Assembly (NCBI RefSeq): GCF_014648875.1
Contig: NZ_BMRY01000001.1
Location: 851,304-915,303 of the forward strand
DNA from: Streptomyces parvus
GTDB lineage: Bacteria; Actinomycetota; Actinomycetes; Streptomycetales; Streptomycetaceae
DNA: 64,000 bases
Direction of reading: 5' to 3'
Shown: positions 43,350 through 52,335 of the stretch, in pieces
Numbering within the stretch: position 1 is the first letter of the stretch
Layout: every line of letters starts with the position of its first letter
The notes under the pieces: model-generated
What the model was told of the DNA's origin: nothing
The model's input: only the letters and a program-made list of their open reading frames with translations
The model's database searches: none
Position numbers and translations under genes: made by a program

Positions 43350-45190
43350 ACGGTCACGGACTTCGCCAGATTGCGCGGCTGGTCCACTTCGTTGCCGCGG
43401 GCCGTCGCGAGCTCGCAGGCGAAGACCTGGAGCGGCACGGTGGCGACCAGCGGCTGAAGCAGCGTAGGCGTTGCGGGGACGGTGATGAGGTGGTCGGCGT
43501 ACGGGACGACGGCGTCGTCACCCTCCTCGGCGACGACGATCGTGAGCGCGCCCCGGGCCCGGATTTCCTGGATGTTGGAGACGATCTTGTCGTGGAGGAC
43601 GGAACGCCCGCGCGGTGAGGGGACGATGACGACGACCGGGAGGCCCTCCTCGATGAGCGCGATGGGCCCGTGCTTGAGCTCGCCCGCCGCGAACCCCTCG
43701 GCGTGCATGTAGGCGAGTTCCTTGAGCTTGAGCGCGCCTTCCAGGGCGACCGGATAGCCGACGTGCCGGCCGACGAAGAGGACGGTGTCGTGGTGGGCGA
43801 GGGAGCGGGCCAGTTCGCGGACGGGCTCCATGGTGGCGAGGACGCGTTCGACCTCGGCGGAGATCGCGGAGAGCTGACGCACGACCGTACGGATCTCGTC
43901 GCCCCACTTCGTGCCGCGCACCTGGCCGAGGTAGAGGGCGACGAGGTAGCAGGCGACGAGCTGGGTGAGGAAGGCCTTGGTGGAGGCGACGGCGACTTCG
44001 GGTCCGGCGTGCGTGTAGAGCACGGCGTCGGATTCGCGCGGGATCGTCGAGCCGTTGGTGTTGCAGATCGCGAGCACCTTGGCGCCCTGTTCGCGGGCGT
44101 GCCGCAGGGCCATCAGGGTGTCCATGGTCTCGCCGGACTGGGAGATGGCGACGACGAGGGTGCGCTGGTCGAGGATCGGGTCCCGGTAGCGGAACTCGCT
44201 GGCGAGTTCGGTCTCGCAGGGCAGCCGGGTCCAGTGCTCGATGGCGTACTTGGCGATCATCCCGGCGTGGAACGCGGTGCCGCAGGCGACGATGACGACC
44301 TTGTCGACCTCGCGCAGCTCGACGTCCGGGATGCGGACCTCGTCGAGGTGGAGCGCGCCTTCGCCGTCGACCCGGCCGAGGAGGGTGTCGGCGACGGCCT
44401 GGGGCTGGTCGGCGATCTCCTTGAGCATGAAGGAGGCGTAGCCGCCCTTCTCGGCGGCGGAGGCGTCCCAGTCGACGTGGTACTCCCGTACGTCGGCGGG
44501 CTCCCCGTCGAACCCGGTGACGGTGACGCCCTCGGGGCTCAGCTCGACGACCTGGTCCTGGCCCAGCTCGATCGCGGAGCGGGTGTGCGCGATGAAGGCG
44601 GCGACGTCGGAGGCGAGGAACCACTCGTCCTGCCCGACGCCCACGACGAGCGGTGAGTTGCGCCGCGCGCCGACGACGACGTCCGGCTGGTCCGCGTGGA
44701 CGGCGACGAGGGTGAAGGCCCCCTCCAGCCGCCGGCACACCTGCCGCATGGCGTCCGCGAGGTCCCCGCCCGCCGAGAACGCCTCGGCCAGCAGATGCCC
44801 GACGACCTCGGTGTCCGTCTCCGACTCCAGGGCGTGCCCGCGCCCGGTCAGCTCGCGCCGCAGGGCCGCGAAGTTCTCGATGATCCCGTTGTGCACGACG
44901 GCGACCCGGCCCGCGTTGTCCAGATGCGGATGGGCGTTGGCGTCGGTGGGGGCCCCGTGCGTCGCCCACCGGGTGTGCCCGATCCCGGTCCGCCCGGCCG
45001 GCAGCGGCCGGTCGCCCAGCTCCTTCTCCAGATTGACGAGCTTGCCCGCCTTCTTCGCGGCGGCGAGCCCGCCGTCCGCGAGAACGGCGACACCCGCCGA
45101 GTCGTAGCCCCGGTATTCGAGGCGCTTGAGTCCCGCGACGACGACGTCCTGCGCCGACTGCATACCGACATAACCCACGATTCCGCACAT
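43343..45190 (-). CDS. glmS: Glucosamine-6-phosphate synthase (glutamine amidotransferase)
   Basis: 615 residues. The N-terminal Cys2 nucleophile follows Met1 (MCGIVGYVG), so ATG 45190 must be the start although the frame is open to 45253. GHTRWATHGAPT and the glutaminase domain fill 1-215; two SIS domains follow (VAISQSGETMDTL; FVGRHVGYPVALEGALKLKE), and the end NLAKSVTVE is the conserved hexose-site tail. It makes GlcN-6-P for the cell wall. Head of the glmS-acpS-nnr run. No glmS ribozyme is visible upstream. Confidence 0.96.
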   Translation of the reverse strand: MCGIVGYVGMQSAQDVVVAGLKRLEYRGYDSAGVAVLADGGLAAAKKAGKLVNLEKELGDRPLPAGRTGIGHTRWATHGAPTDANAHPHLDNAGRVAVVHNGIIENFAALRRELTGRGHALESETDTEVVGHLLAEAFSAGGDLADAMRQVCRRLEGAFTLVAVHADQPDVVVGARRNSPLVVGVGQDEWFLASDVAAFIAHTRSAIELGQDQVVELSPEGVTVTGFDGEPADVREYHVDWDASAAEKGGYASFMLKEIADQPQAVADTLLGRVDGEGALHLDEVRIPDVELREVDKVVIVACGTAFHAGMIAKYAIEHWTRLPCETELASEFRYRDPILDQRTLVVAISQSGETMDTLMALRHAREQGAKVLAICNTNGSTIPRESDAVLYTHAGPEVAVASTKAFLTQLVACYLVALYLGQVRGTKWGDEIRTVVRQLSAISAEVERVLATMEPVRELARSLAHHDTVLFVGRHVGYPVALEGALKLKELAYMHAEGFAAGELKHGPIALIEEGLPVVVIVPSPRGRSVLHDKIVSNIQEIRARGALTIVVAEEGDDAVVPYADHLITVPATPTLLQPLVATVPLQVFACELATARGNEVDQPRNLAKSVTVE

Positions 45191-45299
45191 AGCGGCACCA
45201 TAAGGCCGGAAGCGGCTCCACGGCAGGGCGGGCCGCGCCCGACGGCATGTCACACCGCCGGGCGCGGGCCCACTGTTCCGGTCCTTGGCCCTCGCGGGT

Positions 45300-46673
45300 C
45301 TAGGAGCAGTACTGCGCCTCCTTGCCGATCGACCGGTACATGCAGTCCGCGTTCTCGATCAGTTGCAGCACCGCGTCCCGGTTGCGGGAGGTCTCGCGCT
45401 CGATGACCTCGTCGGGCGGGTAGAAGCCGCCGCCCCAGGACGAGCTCGGGTACATCTCGAAGGTGTAGCCGAAGATCTTCTGCGAGCCCCACAGCCAGTC
45501 GTCGATCGACCCGTCGGTGATGTACAGGTCGCTGGACTGCTCGGCGGTGTAGCCGTTGCTCGCCGCCATCTTCTGCCCCACGGCCGCGAACGCGTTGCGG
45601 TCGTCGGCGGTCATGCCGGGGGCGGTGTCGTTGTACGTGTAGCCGAAGGGCCACAGCACCAGTTCGCTGTACGTGTGGAAGTCGATGGCCGCCGTGATCT
45701 GCTGCTTCCCGCCGACCACCCGGCTGCGCACGAAGTCCGCCACGACCTTCGTCTCGGGCGCGGACTCGGCCGCCCGGCCGCGGTAGGTGTCCGACGACGG
45801 GCTGGAGGAGGAGCCGCCGCAGCAGCCCCACTTGTAGGCCCAGTTGCGGTTGAGGTCGGTGCCGATCGCGCTGGAGCCGGAGTTGGGCTGCCGGTTCTTG
45901 CGCCAGCTGCGGTACGAGCCGGAGGCGATGTCGTACTCGCCGCCGTCCGGGTTCATGTCCGGCACGATCCACAGCTCGCGGCCGTTGACCGCCTGCGTGA
46001 TCCGGGAGTCGGTGCCGTAGCCGGCGGCGAACTCGCGGAGCAGGTAGAGCGACATCTCGACGGTCAGGTGCTCGCGCGCGTGCTGGTGGGCGGTGAACAG
46101 CACCTCGGGTTCGGCCTCGTCGGTGCCGACGTTGTCGCTGACCTTGACCGCGATGATGTCCCGGCCCTGGTACGTCTTGCCGATGACCCGCTTGCTCATG
46201 ATCGAGGGGTTCGCGGCGATGCGGGCGTCGATCGCCGCCGTCATCTCGGCGTAGTTGTGGTAGCGGGAGTCGGCGGGCGGGAAGTCCTGGACGCCGGCAT
46301 CCTCCGCCCCGTGCGCGTGCGCATGGGCGTCGGGCGCGGGCAGGGCCTCCAGGGTGTGCCCGCGCGCCCGCAGCTTCTTGGCCTGGGCGGCGTCCGCGGT
46401 GATCACGACGCCGTGGTCGTGCACCTCGTCGATCGAGACGCCCGCGCGGGCGATGTCGGTGCGGGCGGCGGGGGTGGTGCGCCCGGCGATCTCGTACTGG
46501 AGCACCCGCTCGTCGGCGGCGACGGCCGCGTTCGGGGCGGAGGGCTCGGCGGTGGCGACGGCGGTCGCGGGGGCCGCGAGGCCGAGGGCGAGCAGAACGG
46601 CTAGGGCGGCGTTGCGGCGGGTCCTCGCCGGCCGGGTTCTCGGCCGGGAGGTCCGTGGGGTGACGAGTCGCAT
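45300..46673 (-). CDS. Secreted zinc carboxypeptidase (M14)
   Basis: 457 residues. Signal peptide with Arg-rich start ([23 protein letters not shown] shortened here) and AxA cleavage; the pair of Arg may allow Tat export. A propeptide with a His-rich linker (PDAHAHAHG) precedes the catalytic domain. Zinc ligands are in [11 protein letters not shown] and DFHTYSEL; substrate Arg/Asn in GTDLNRNW; catalytic Glu in YTFEMYP. ATG 46673 with AGGAG at seven bases. Hydrolyses C-terminal residues outside the cell. Confidence 0.92.
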   Translation of the reverse strand: MRLVTPRTSRPRTRPARTRRNAALAVLLALGLAAPATAVATAEPSAPNAAVAADERVLQYEIAGRTTPAARTDIARAGVSIDEVHDHGVVITADAAQAKKLRARGHTLEALPAPDAHAHAHGAEDAGVQDFPPADSRYHNYAEMTAAIDARIAANPSIMSKRVIGKTYQGRDIIAVKVSDNVGTDEAEPEVLFTAHQHAREHLTVEMSLYLLREFAAGYGTDSRITQAVNGRELWIVPDMNPDGGEYDIASGSYRSWRKNRQPNSGSSAIGTDLNRNWAYKWGCCGGSSSSPSSDTYRGRAAESAPETKVVADFVRSRVVGGKQQITAAIDFHTYSELVLWPFGYTYNDTAPGMTADDRNAFAAVGQKMAASNGYTAEQSSDLYITDGSIDDWLWGSQKIFGYTFEMYPSSSWGGGFYPPDEVIERETSRNRDAVLQLIENADCMYRSIGKEAQYCS

Positions 46674-46802
46674 GCTGGCATCTCCTGGGTCCGTCGGGGT
46701 GGGGGGTGGAGCTGTGCGACGGGCACAGAATGGAGCCATGTCATGAGCCGGTCAAGAATGGGGTTCCGGCCATGATTCACCCGGCCGCCCCTCGCCCCTC
46801 AC

Positions 46803-48209
46803 TCACCCGGCCCTCCCGCACACCCCCAAGCTGCACCAGCGCCGCCGGCCGGCCGTGTCGAGGAAGAGCCACCCGCAGCCCTTCCCCGGGCAGGCGCGGA
46901 CGGTCAGGCGGCGGGGGTCGGCGAGGAGGTCGGCGGCGCGCTGGGCCACGGCGTGCAGCGGCATCCGGAGCCCGGAATCCGGGTGCGGGTTCCAGCGCGC
47001 GAGGCCGTCGTCGCCCCGCACGAAGGCGGCGTGGCGCATGGCCTCCTGGACCACCTCGGCGACCCGGGCGAAGGCCGTGTCACGGCCCCGGCCGCCGCTC
47101 CCGCCACAGCCCGAGGCACGCCCCTCGGCCCCGCCGCCCCCGTCACGGCTCTCACCCGCTCCCGGCTCGTCCACGAGGCACCCGTACAACGCGCTCCGGA
47201 ACTCCCGCGCCCCCGCCAGCACCCCGCTCGCCTCCTCCGGCCGCTCCTGCGCCCTCCGCAGCAGCCGGGTGACCGTACGGTCGTCGAGGAGGTCCAGGTG
47301 CCCGGCCCAGACCGCGAGCGTGCGGTAGCCGCGCAGCCACTCCGAACCGGGCAGCCGCTCGCCGCCCCACCCGGCGTAGGTGTTGCAGAACTCCAGGGCG
47401 GGGTCCCCGCCGGTGTTCAGTGGCAGCCACTCCCCCCGCACCCGCACGGCGTACGTGGGCGCCTCGGCCCGCCGCAGCGCCGGGTCGTCCCGGCGTACCC
47501 GGTCGTACAGGGTCCGCAGGTCCCGCCCCGGCTCGGCGTCGAAGGCCGACCGCAGGGTGCCGGACACGGACCGGTAGAGGCGCAGCGCGTCGGCGGACCG
47601 CCCGCTGCGGTGCAGGGCGAGCATGCTGTCCGCGACGAGGCGCTCGCGTTCGGGGTGCTCCTCGGCGAGCGCGGGAAGCTCGGCGGCGACCTGCTCGTGC
47701 CGCCCCAGCGTGAGCAGGAGCCGGGCGCGTTCCTCCGCCGCCGACAGCCGCAGCGCGGCGAGCCGTTGGCCGATCCGGTCGCGCAGGGCCACGTCCGCGA
47801 CGTCCGCGAGCAGTTCGCCCCGCCACAGCGCCAACGCCCGGTCGTAGTGACGCACCCGCTCCTCGTCACCCACGGCCGCCGCGGCCTCCCGTACGCCGTC
47901 CTCGAAGGCCCGGGCGTCGATCACGTGCCCGTCGGGGCGGAGGAGGTACCCGTCGTTCCGCGTCTCCACGTGTACGCCGTCGGGCCCGAGGGCGGCCCGC
48001 AGCCGGCCGATGTAGGTGTGCACGGTGGACCGGGCCCCGGGCGGAGCCTCGCCGTTCCAGAGCAGGTCGATGAGCCGCCCGGTCGGCACGGCCCGGCCCG
48101 CTTCCAGGGCGAGGACCGCCAGCAGACACCGTTCCTGACGCCGGAGACCGGTGAGCACGGGGCGGCCACGGTGAAGGCCGGCGAACGGTCCGAGCAACTG
48201 GAATTCCAT
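46803..48209 (-). CDS. SARP-type BTAD regulator fused to a CGNR zinc finger
   Basis: 468 residues. The N-terminus is an OmpR-type winged helix (LLGPFAGLHRGRPV, RLIDLLWNGEAPPGARSTVHTYIGRLR split) followed by the BTAD helical repeats (ALALWRGELLADVAD, LALHRSGRSADALRLYRSV). From about residue 300 comes an ABATE-like region (LEFCNTYAGWGGE) ending in a zinc finger with Cys440, Cys445, Cys459, Cys464. The usual terminal CGNR reads CGRAG. Fusion of the two regulator types is unusual. ATG 48209 lacks a ribosome site; the frame is open upstream. Confidence 0.83.
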   Translation of the reverse strand: MEFQLLGPFAGLHRGRPVLTGLRRQERCLLAVLALEAGRAVPTGRLIDLLWNGEAPPGARSTVHTYIGRLRAALGPDGVHVETRNDGYLLRPDGHVIDARAFEDGVREAAAAVGDEERVRHYDRALALWRGELLADVADVALRDRIGQRLAALRLSAAEERARLLLTLGRHEQVAAELPALAEEHPERERLVADSMLALHRSGRSADALRLYRSVSGTLRSAFDAEPGRDLRTLYDRVRRDDPALRRAEAPTYAVRVRGEWLPLNTGGDPALEFCNTYAGWGGERLPGSEWLRGYRTLAVWAGHLDLLDDRTVTRLLRRAQERPEEASGVLAGAREFRSALYGCLVDEPGAGESRDGGGGAEGRASGCGGSGGRGRDTAFARVAEVVQEAMRHAAFVRGDDGLARWNPHPDSGLRMPLHAVAQRAADLLADPRRLTVRACPGKGCGWLFLDTAGRRRWCSLGVCGRAG

Positions 48210-48371
48210 CGGGAAAGCATCCGGCCGCACCCGCCCGCGGGGCCACCCCCAGGGGGCTGCAGGGCGCGCCTCCAGCTCGACCGGATTCGGCCTGAGGATC
48301 CGACCCGTTCCCACCTACCCTCAACTCACCTAATATTTATGAGGTTTGGGCACTGCTGTCCAGGTGAGGGA

Positions 48372-49076
48372 GTGGAGCTGGTGGAGGACTTCGCGTTCTT
48401 GGTCGTGCTCGTCCTCCTCGTGCTCGTTCCCTACGCATGTCTCCGGGCGGCACGCAACGGATTCCGCAACTGGCGGCTGCCGCCTCCGACCATCCGTCCG
48501 GCTCAGGTCGAGCACTTGGAGAAGGCGGTGTTCCGGGAGATCTGCCGTAGGGCGAAGGGCCCCGGATCCGACGTGGACATGCAGGGACACTTCGATGAGC
48601 AGGGGTGGAACCGGGGCGACGCCACGCTCATCCTTGCGGAGCCGCTCAAGCACAAGCTGATCAGCGTGCGTGGTTGGAGCCGTGCCGTGTACTTCCCCAC
48701 GCGCAGGGGCTGGAACGAGTACCGGAGGAGGTTCATGATGGCGGACTCGGTGAGCATTACGGCGTCACCCGGCGGATTCGTGGCGGCGAACATCAACAGT
48801 GCCCATGGGGTGGCGCAGTCGGGCTACGGTCACCGGGCGGACCGGCACGACGTCTCCCACCAGCACTTGGTCGAAGCCCTCCGCACCGACGCCCGCGCCG
48901 CGGAACCCTCGGAGGGCGTACGGGCTCAGGAATACGCCGACGATCTGGCGGAGGCGGTCCAGGAAGAGAACCCGGCCCGGGTCGACCGCATCCTCAGCCG
49001 CGTCAACGCGCTCCTGGAGACCGCGACATCCGCGTTCTCGCTCACCAGAGGACTCCTGCCGCCCGGGACTCTTTGA
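48372..49076 (+). CDS. Membrane-anchored protein of unknown function
   Basis: About 234 residues. One transmembrane helix at the start (FAFLVVLVLLVLVPYACL) and then a cytoplasmic part in two modules. The first (ICRRAKGPGSDVDMQGHF, LKHKLISVRGW, FPTRRGWNEYRR) looks like a small wHTH. The second has SPGGFVAANINSAHGVAQSG, then a helical region LVEALRTDARAAE and AVQEENPARVDRILSRVNAL. I do not recognise the family. GTG 48372 follows GGTGAGGGA; ATG 48339 is an alternative, next to an AT-rich TAATATTTAT. Divergent from the BTAD regulator. Confidence 0.65.
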   Translation: MELVEDFAFLVVLVLLVLVPYACLRAARNGFRNWRLPPPTIRPAQVEHLEKAVFREICRRAKGPGSDVDMQGHFDEQGWNRGDATLILAEPLKHKLISVRGWSRAVYFPTRRGWNEYRRRFMMADSVSITASPGGFVAANINSAHGVAQSGYGHRADRHDVSHQHLVEALRTDARAAEPSEGVRAQEYADDLAEAVQEENPARVDRILSRVNALLETATSAFSLTRGLLPPGTL

Positions 49077-49198
49077 GCGGGTTCCCCGCCACCTCCGACT
49101 TCCGCCACGGACGTTCTCGCCGGCCAGCAGGCCGGGCTGACCTCACCGGCGAGCGACACCCCCGTGGTGAGCGTTTGGTGAGCGCCCCGGCGGATCAT

Positions 49199-49232
49199 CG
49201 TCCGGCAGGCCGGGGTCACGGCCTGCCGGACG
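49199..49232. terminator. 13-bp-stem hairpin before a secreted-protein gene
   Basis: CGTCCGGCAGGCC and GGCCTGCCGGACG pair perfectly around an eight-base loop. It is 123 bp after the previous stop and 6 bp before the ribosome site of the next gene, so it may terminate the first or act in the leader of the second. Confidence 0.6.
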
Positions 49233-49250
49233 GACGATCGGGGAGTTCTC

Positions 49251-49799
49251 ATGCGTAAAAACGTTCTCGGCACGGCTGGTACGGCCGGTACGGCTTTCGG
49301 TACGGCGTGCGTGACCGTGCTGGCACTCGCACTCGGCACGGCCCCCGCGACGGCGGCCCCGTCCGCGACCACCCAGGGTTCCGGCTGGGAGCCGGCCCCC
49401 TCCGCACCCTGGGACGTCCCGGCGGGCGAACGGTGCGCGTTCCCGGTCCACGGTGAACCGATCGTCGACGAGGTGGTCCGCCGCGAACTGCCCCCGCCCG
49501 CCGAGGGCGTGACCCGGACCGCCTACAAGGGCGACCTCGTGATCCGGGTGACGAACAAGGAGACCGGAGCCCACTACGACGCCGACGTGAGCGGCACCGC
49601 GCTGGTCGACGTGTACGCCTCCGGGGCCCAGTTCTGGCGGGTGCTCGGCCCGGTCCTGGTCGGTGTGGGCGAGGGCAGCCTGGCCCGGGGCCTGTACGTC
49701 GTCGACGGGGCGTACACGATCGGCATCAGCCCCACCGGCACCAAGACGGTGGCCGGTCCGGCGGTCAGGACGGACAGCCTCTGCGCCCGGATCGACTGA
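49251..49799 (+). CDS. Small secreted protein, unknown function
   Basis: 182 residues. A long Thr/Ala-rich signal peptide (ATG 49251, GGGGAG five bases upstream) ends near ATAAPSA. The mature part of about 145 residues has two Cys (GERCAFP and DSLCARID) bracketing the domain, so likely one disulfide, and a beta-rich pattern (GDLVIRVTNKETG, DADVSGTALVDVY, GLYVVDGAYTIG). No catalytic motif. Similar small secreted proteins are common in Streptomyces; role unknown. Confidence 0.78.
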   Translation: MRKNVLGTAGTAGTAFGTACVTVLALALGTAPATAAPSATTQGSGWEPAPSAPWDVPAGERCAFPVHGEPIVDEVVRRELPPPAEGVTRTAYKGDLVIRVTNKETGAHYDADVSGTALVDVYASGAQFWRVLGPVLVGVGEGSLARGLYVVDGAYTIGISPTGTKTVAGPAVRTDSLCARID

Positions 49800-49809
49800 T
49801 ACAGAGCCC

Positions 49810-51150
49810 CTACTCCCCCAGCTTCCGCCGCAGCGCCGCACGCTCCGGCTCGGTGCCCGCCGACTCCAGCGCCGACCGGTACGCGGCCGCCGCCTCCCCC
49901 GCCCGCCCCAGCCGGGTCAGCAGATCCCCCCGGGCCACCGCGTACGGCGGGTACGCGCGCAGCCTCGGCTCCCCCGACAACGCGTCCAGCAGCGCGAGCC
50001 CGGCCCCCGGCCCGTCCCGCATCGCCACGGCCACGGCGCGGTTCACCGCCACCACGGGGGACGGGGTGAGGGTGAGCAGGACGTCGTACAGGGCCACGAT
50101 CTGCACCCAGTCCGTGGACTCCACGTCCGCCGCCTCGTCGTGGAGGGCGGCGATGGCCGCCTGCACCCCGTAGGGCCCGGCCGGTCCGCCGGTCAGCGCC
50201 CGGACCACCAGGTCACGGCCCTCCTCGATCATCGCCCGGTCCCAGCGCCCCCGGTCCTGCTCCTCCAGGAGCACCGGCTCGCCCTCCGGCCCCGTCCGCG
50301 CGTCGCGCCGGGCGTGGACGAGGAGCAGCAGAGCGAGGAGTCCGGCGGCCTCTCGTTCGGCGGGCAGCAGGCGGCGCAGTATCCGGGCGAGGCGGATCGC
50401 CTCTCCCGCCAGGTCGAGCCGCTGGAGACGGGGGCCGGAGCTGGCCGCGTACCCCTCGGTGAACACCGAGTAGACGACCTGGAGCACCCCGGGCAGCCGC
50501 TCCGGCAGCTCGTCGGGTCCGGGCACCCGGAACGGGATCCGGGCCTCACGGATCTTCCTCTTCGCCCGCACGATGCGCTGGGCCATGGTCGCCGTCGGCA
50601 CGAGGAAGGCGCGGGCCACCTCCGGTGTGGTGAGCCCGGCGAGGCAGCGCAGGGTGATGGCGGTACGGTCCTCGGCGGCGAGGGCCGGGTGGGCGCAGGT
50701 GAAGAACAACTGAAGCCGTTCGTCGGGCAGTTCAGCGGCCCCGGCGCTGTCCGCCGCGGGCGCGACGGTCTCCTCCCGTTCCGCGTCGGCCCGGAGGACG
50801 GCGAGCCGGGCCGCGTACGCCCGGTCGCGCCGCAGCCGGTCCACGGCCCTGCGCCGCGCGGTCGTCAGCAGCCAGGCCCCGGGGCGGGCGGGGACACCCT
50901 CGGCGGGCCAGTGGCGCAGGGCCGCCTCGATCGCCTCGGACGTCACCTCCTCGGCCAGGTCGAGGTCCCCGAACCGGCGGACGAGGGAGGCGAGCAGCAG
51001 CCCGCGCTCCTCCCGGAACACCGCCTCGACGGCGCCCACGGCCTCCCCGGCGGCAGCGCCCTCGCCGAGCGCAGCGCCCTCCCCGGCCGCCGGAAGGCCC
51101 TCCCCCGCCGAGTCGCCCTCGCCGGCCGGCGGGACGTCCTCGCCCGCCAC
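49810..51150 (-). CDS. ECF42-group sigma factor with C-terminal TPR-like domain
   Basis: 446 residues, much longer than a plain ECF sigma. A Gly/Ala/Glu-rich 40-residue start is followed by region 2 (LVRRFGDLDLAEEVTSEAIEA), region 4 (LRCLAGLTTPEVARAFLVPTATMAQRI split) and about 200 residues of helical repeats (VVAVNRAVAVAMRDGPGAGLALLD). This architecture plus an upstream DGPF gene defines group ECF42, in which the C-terminal extension controls activity. GTG 51150 lies five bases after the partner's stop; its ribosome site is weak. Confidence 0.87.
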   Translation of the reverse strand: MAGEDVPPAGEGDSAGEGLPAAGEGAALGEGAAAGEAVGAVEAVFREERGLLLASLVRRFGDLDLAEEVTSEAIEAALRHWPAEGVPARPGAWLLTTARRRAVDRLRRDRAYAARLAVLRADAEREETVAPAADSAGAAELPDERLQLFFTCAHPALAAEDRTAITLRCLAGLTTPEVARAFLVPTATMAQRIVRAKRKIREARIPFRVPGPDELPERLPGVLQVVYSVFTEGYAASSGPRLQRLDLAGEAIRLARILRRLLPAEREAAGLLALLLLVHARRDARTGPEGEPVLLEEQDRGRWDRAMIEEGRDLVVRALTGGPAGPYGVQAAIAALHDEAADVESTDWVQIVALYDVLLTLTPSPVVAVNRAVAVAMRDGPGAGLALLDALSGEPRLRAYPPYAVARGDLLTRLGRAGEAAAAYRSALESAGTEPERAALRRKLGE

Positions 51151-51155
51151 GGCTC

Positions 51156-51506
51156 TCAGGCCCCGAAGTCCGCGACCGGCCGGACGACGACCGCGCCGCC
51201 GTCGCGCGAGCCGGGACAGCGTGCGGCCCAGTCGAGGGCGGCGTCGAGGTCGGGTACGTCGATCACGAGGAACCCGCCCAGCAGCTCCCGTGTCTCGGCG
51301 AACGGCCCGTCCGTCACGGTCCGCTCCCCCGTGGGCGAGACCCGCACGGTGGTCGCGGTGACCAGGTCGGCCAGCGACTCCCCGGAGACGTGGATCCCGG
51401 CATCGCGGACGGCCTTGTCGTAGGCCATCCAGTCCTCGACGGTGCACTGGGGCGCGCCGCCCTGCTCGTCGACGGCCCCGCTGTGGATCAGCAGCATGTA
51501 CTTCAT
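51156..51506 (-). CDS. DGPF/YCII-domain partner of the ECF42 sigma
   Basis: 116 residues, ferredoxin-like YCII fold. MKYMLLIHSG at the start and DGPF at 66-69 (TVTDGPFAETRELLGGF) are diagnostic. ATG 51506 has AGGAG at seven bases. Genes of this family are the usual neighbours and targets of ECF42 sigmas; in S. venezuelae they form the regulon, as I recall. Biochemical role unknown. Confidence 0.92.
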   Translation of the reverse strand: MKYMLLIHSGAVDEQGGAPQCTVEDWMAYDKAVRDAGIHVSGESLADLVTATTVRVSPTGERTVTDGPFAETRELLGGFLVIDVPDLDAALDWAARCPGSRDGGAVVVRPVADFGA

Positions 51507-51646
51507 GATCGGCTCCTGTCGCCTGTCGGAACCCTTGTCCGGTCCCCTGTGGTCCCAGCCCTCGGGGCTGCTTACACCATGACGACGAACGGGACAGGCC
51601 GCGATCGACACGCCACCGGAATCTTTTCCGCCCGCTCGCCGGGCGC

Positions 51647-52273
51647 TCACGCGAGGGCGGACTCGCGCACCAGCGTGAACCAGAAGGTGGGGACCGGGTT
51701 CGTCCCGGGTGTCACGTCGGCCAGTTCCCACCCGGTGAACCTCGCGCGGAGCTCGTCCGCCGTCACGCCGGACCACGCGTCGTCGAACGCGCCGGGCCCG
51801 TACCCGAACATCAGCAAGCGCGCACCGGGCGCGGCACGCCTGGTGAGGCCGGACGCGTAGGCGTCACGGCGGTGCGGCGGGATCCCGCAGTAGCAGCTCA
51901 GGTCGAAGAACAGGTCGTACGGGCCGGGCACGCCCAGCTCGTCGAGCCGGGTGGCGTCCCCGCACAGCACAGTGACGTCCGCTCCGGCCGCGTCGGCCTT
52001 CTCCCGGGCCTGCCGGACCGCGAGTTCGACCAGGTCGACGGCGGCCACCCGCCAGCCGTGCCGTGCCAGGTACACCGCGTTGGTGCCGGTGCCGCAGCCG
52101 AGTTCGAGGGCCCGACCCGGCGCCGGAGAGCCGGGCCCCTCCACCAGGGCCACCAGCTCGGGCGGCGTGACGCCACTGTCCCACGGCGGCTTGCCGTCCC
52201 GGTAGAAGCCCTCCAGCACACCTCGGACGAAGGCCTCTTGCTCGATCTCGGCAGCAGTCCCGTGCTCACTCAT
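51647..52273 (-). CDS. Class I SAM-dependent methyltransferase
   Basis: 208 residues. Motif I ALELGCGTGTNAVYLARHGW, motif II AAVDLVELAVRQA, then CGDATRL and FDLSCYCGIPPHRR. This layout fits the thiopurine/TehB-like small-molecule methyltransferases. ATG 52273. Divergent from a TetR regulator 62 bp away, whose operator lies between them; the methyltransferase is thus its likely target and the substrate may be a toxic small molecule (inference). Confidence 0.87.
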   Translation of the reverse strand: MSEHGTAAEIEQEAFVRGVLEGFYRDGKPPWDSGVTPPELVALVEGPGSPAPGRALELGCGTGTNAVYLARHGWRVAAVDLVELAVRQAREKADAAGADVTVLCGDATRLDELGVPGPYDLFFDLSCYCGIPPHRRDAYASGLTRRAAPGARLLMFGYGPGAFDDAWSGVTADELRARFTGWELADVTPGTNPVPTFWFTLVRESALA

Positions 52274-52291
52274 CGCGACCCTCCAAAAGAT

Positions 52292-52306
52292 TAGAGTTCG
52301 ACTCTA
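52292..52306. promoter_or_regulatory. Candidate TetR operator
   Basis: TAGAGT-TCG-ACTCTA, a perfect 6-bp-arm inverted repeat in the middle of the divergent spacer, with further GACTCTA and AGACTC half-sites at 52313-52330. AT-rich for this genome. Confidence 0.6.
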
Positions 52307-52335
52307 GTGTCTGACTCTATAGATAGACTCCCGCA

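Noticed and set aside
40065..43457. 1130-codon plus-strand frame
   Set aside because: Shadow of alr, nnr and acpS on the other strand.
45191..45299. glmS ribozyme or riboswitch upstream of glmS
   Set aside because: Only about 110 bp of spacer, no catalytic-core-like conserved pairing; such ribozymes are typical of Firmicutes.
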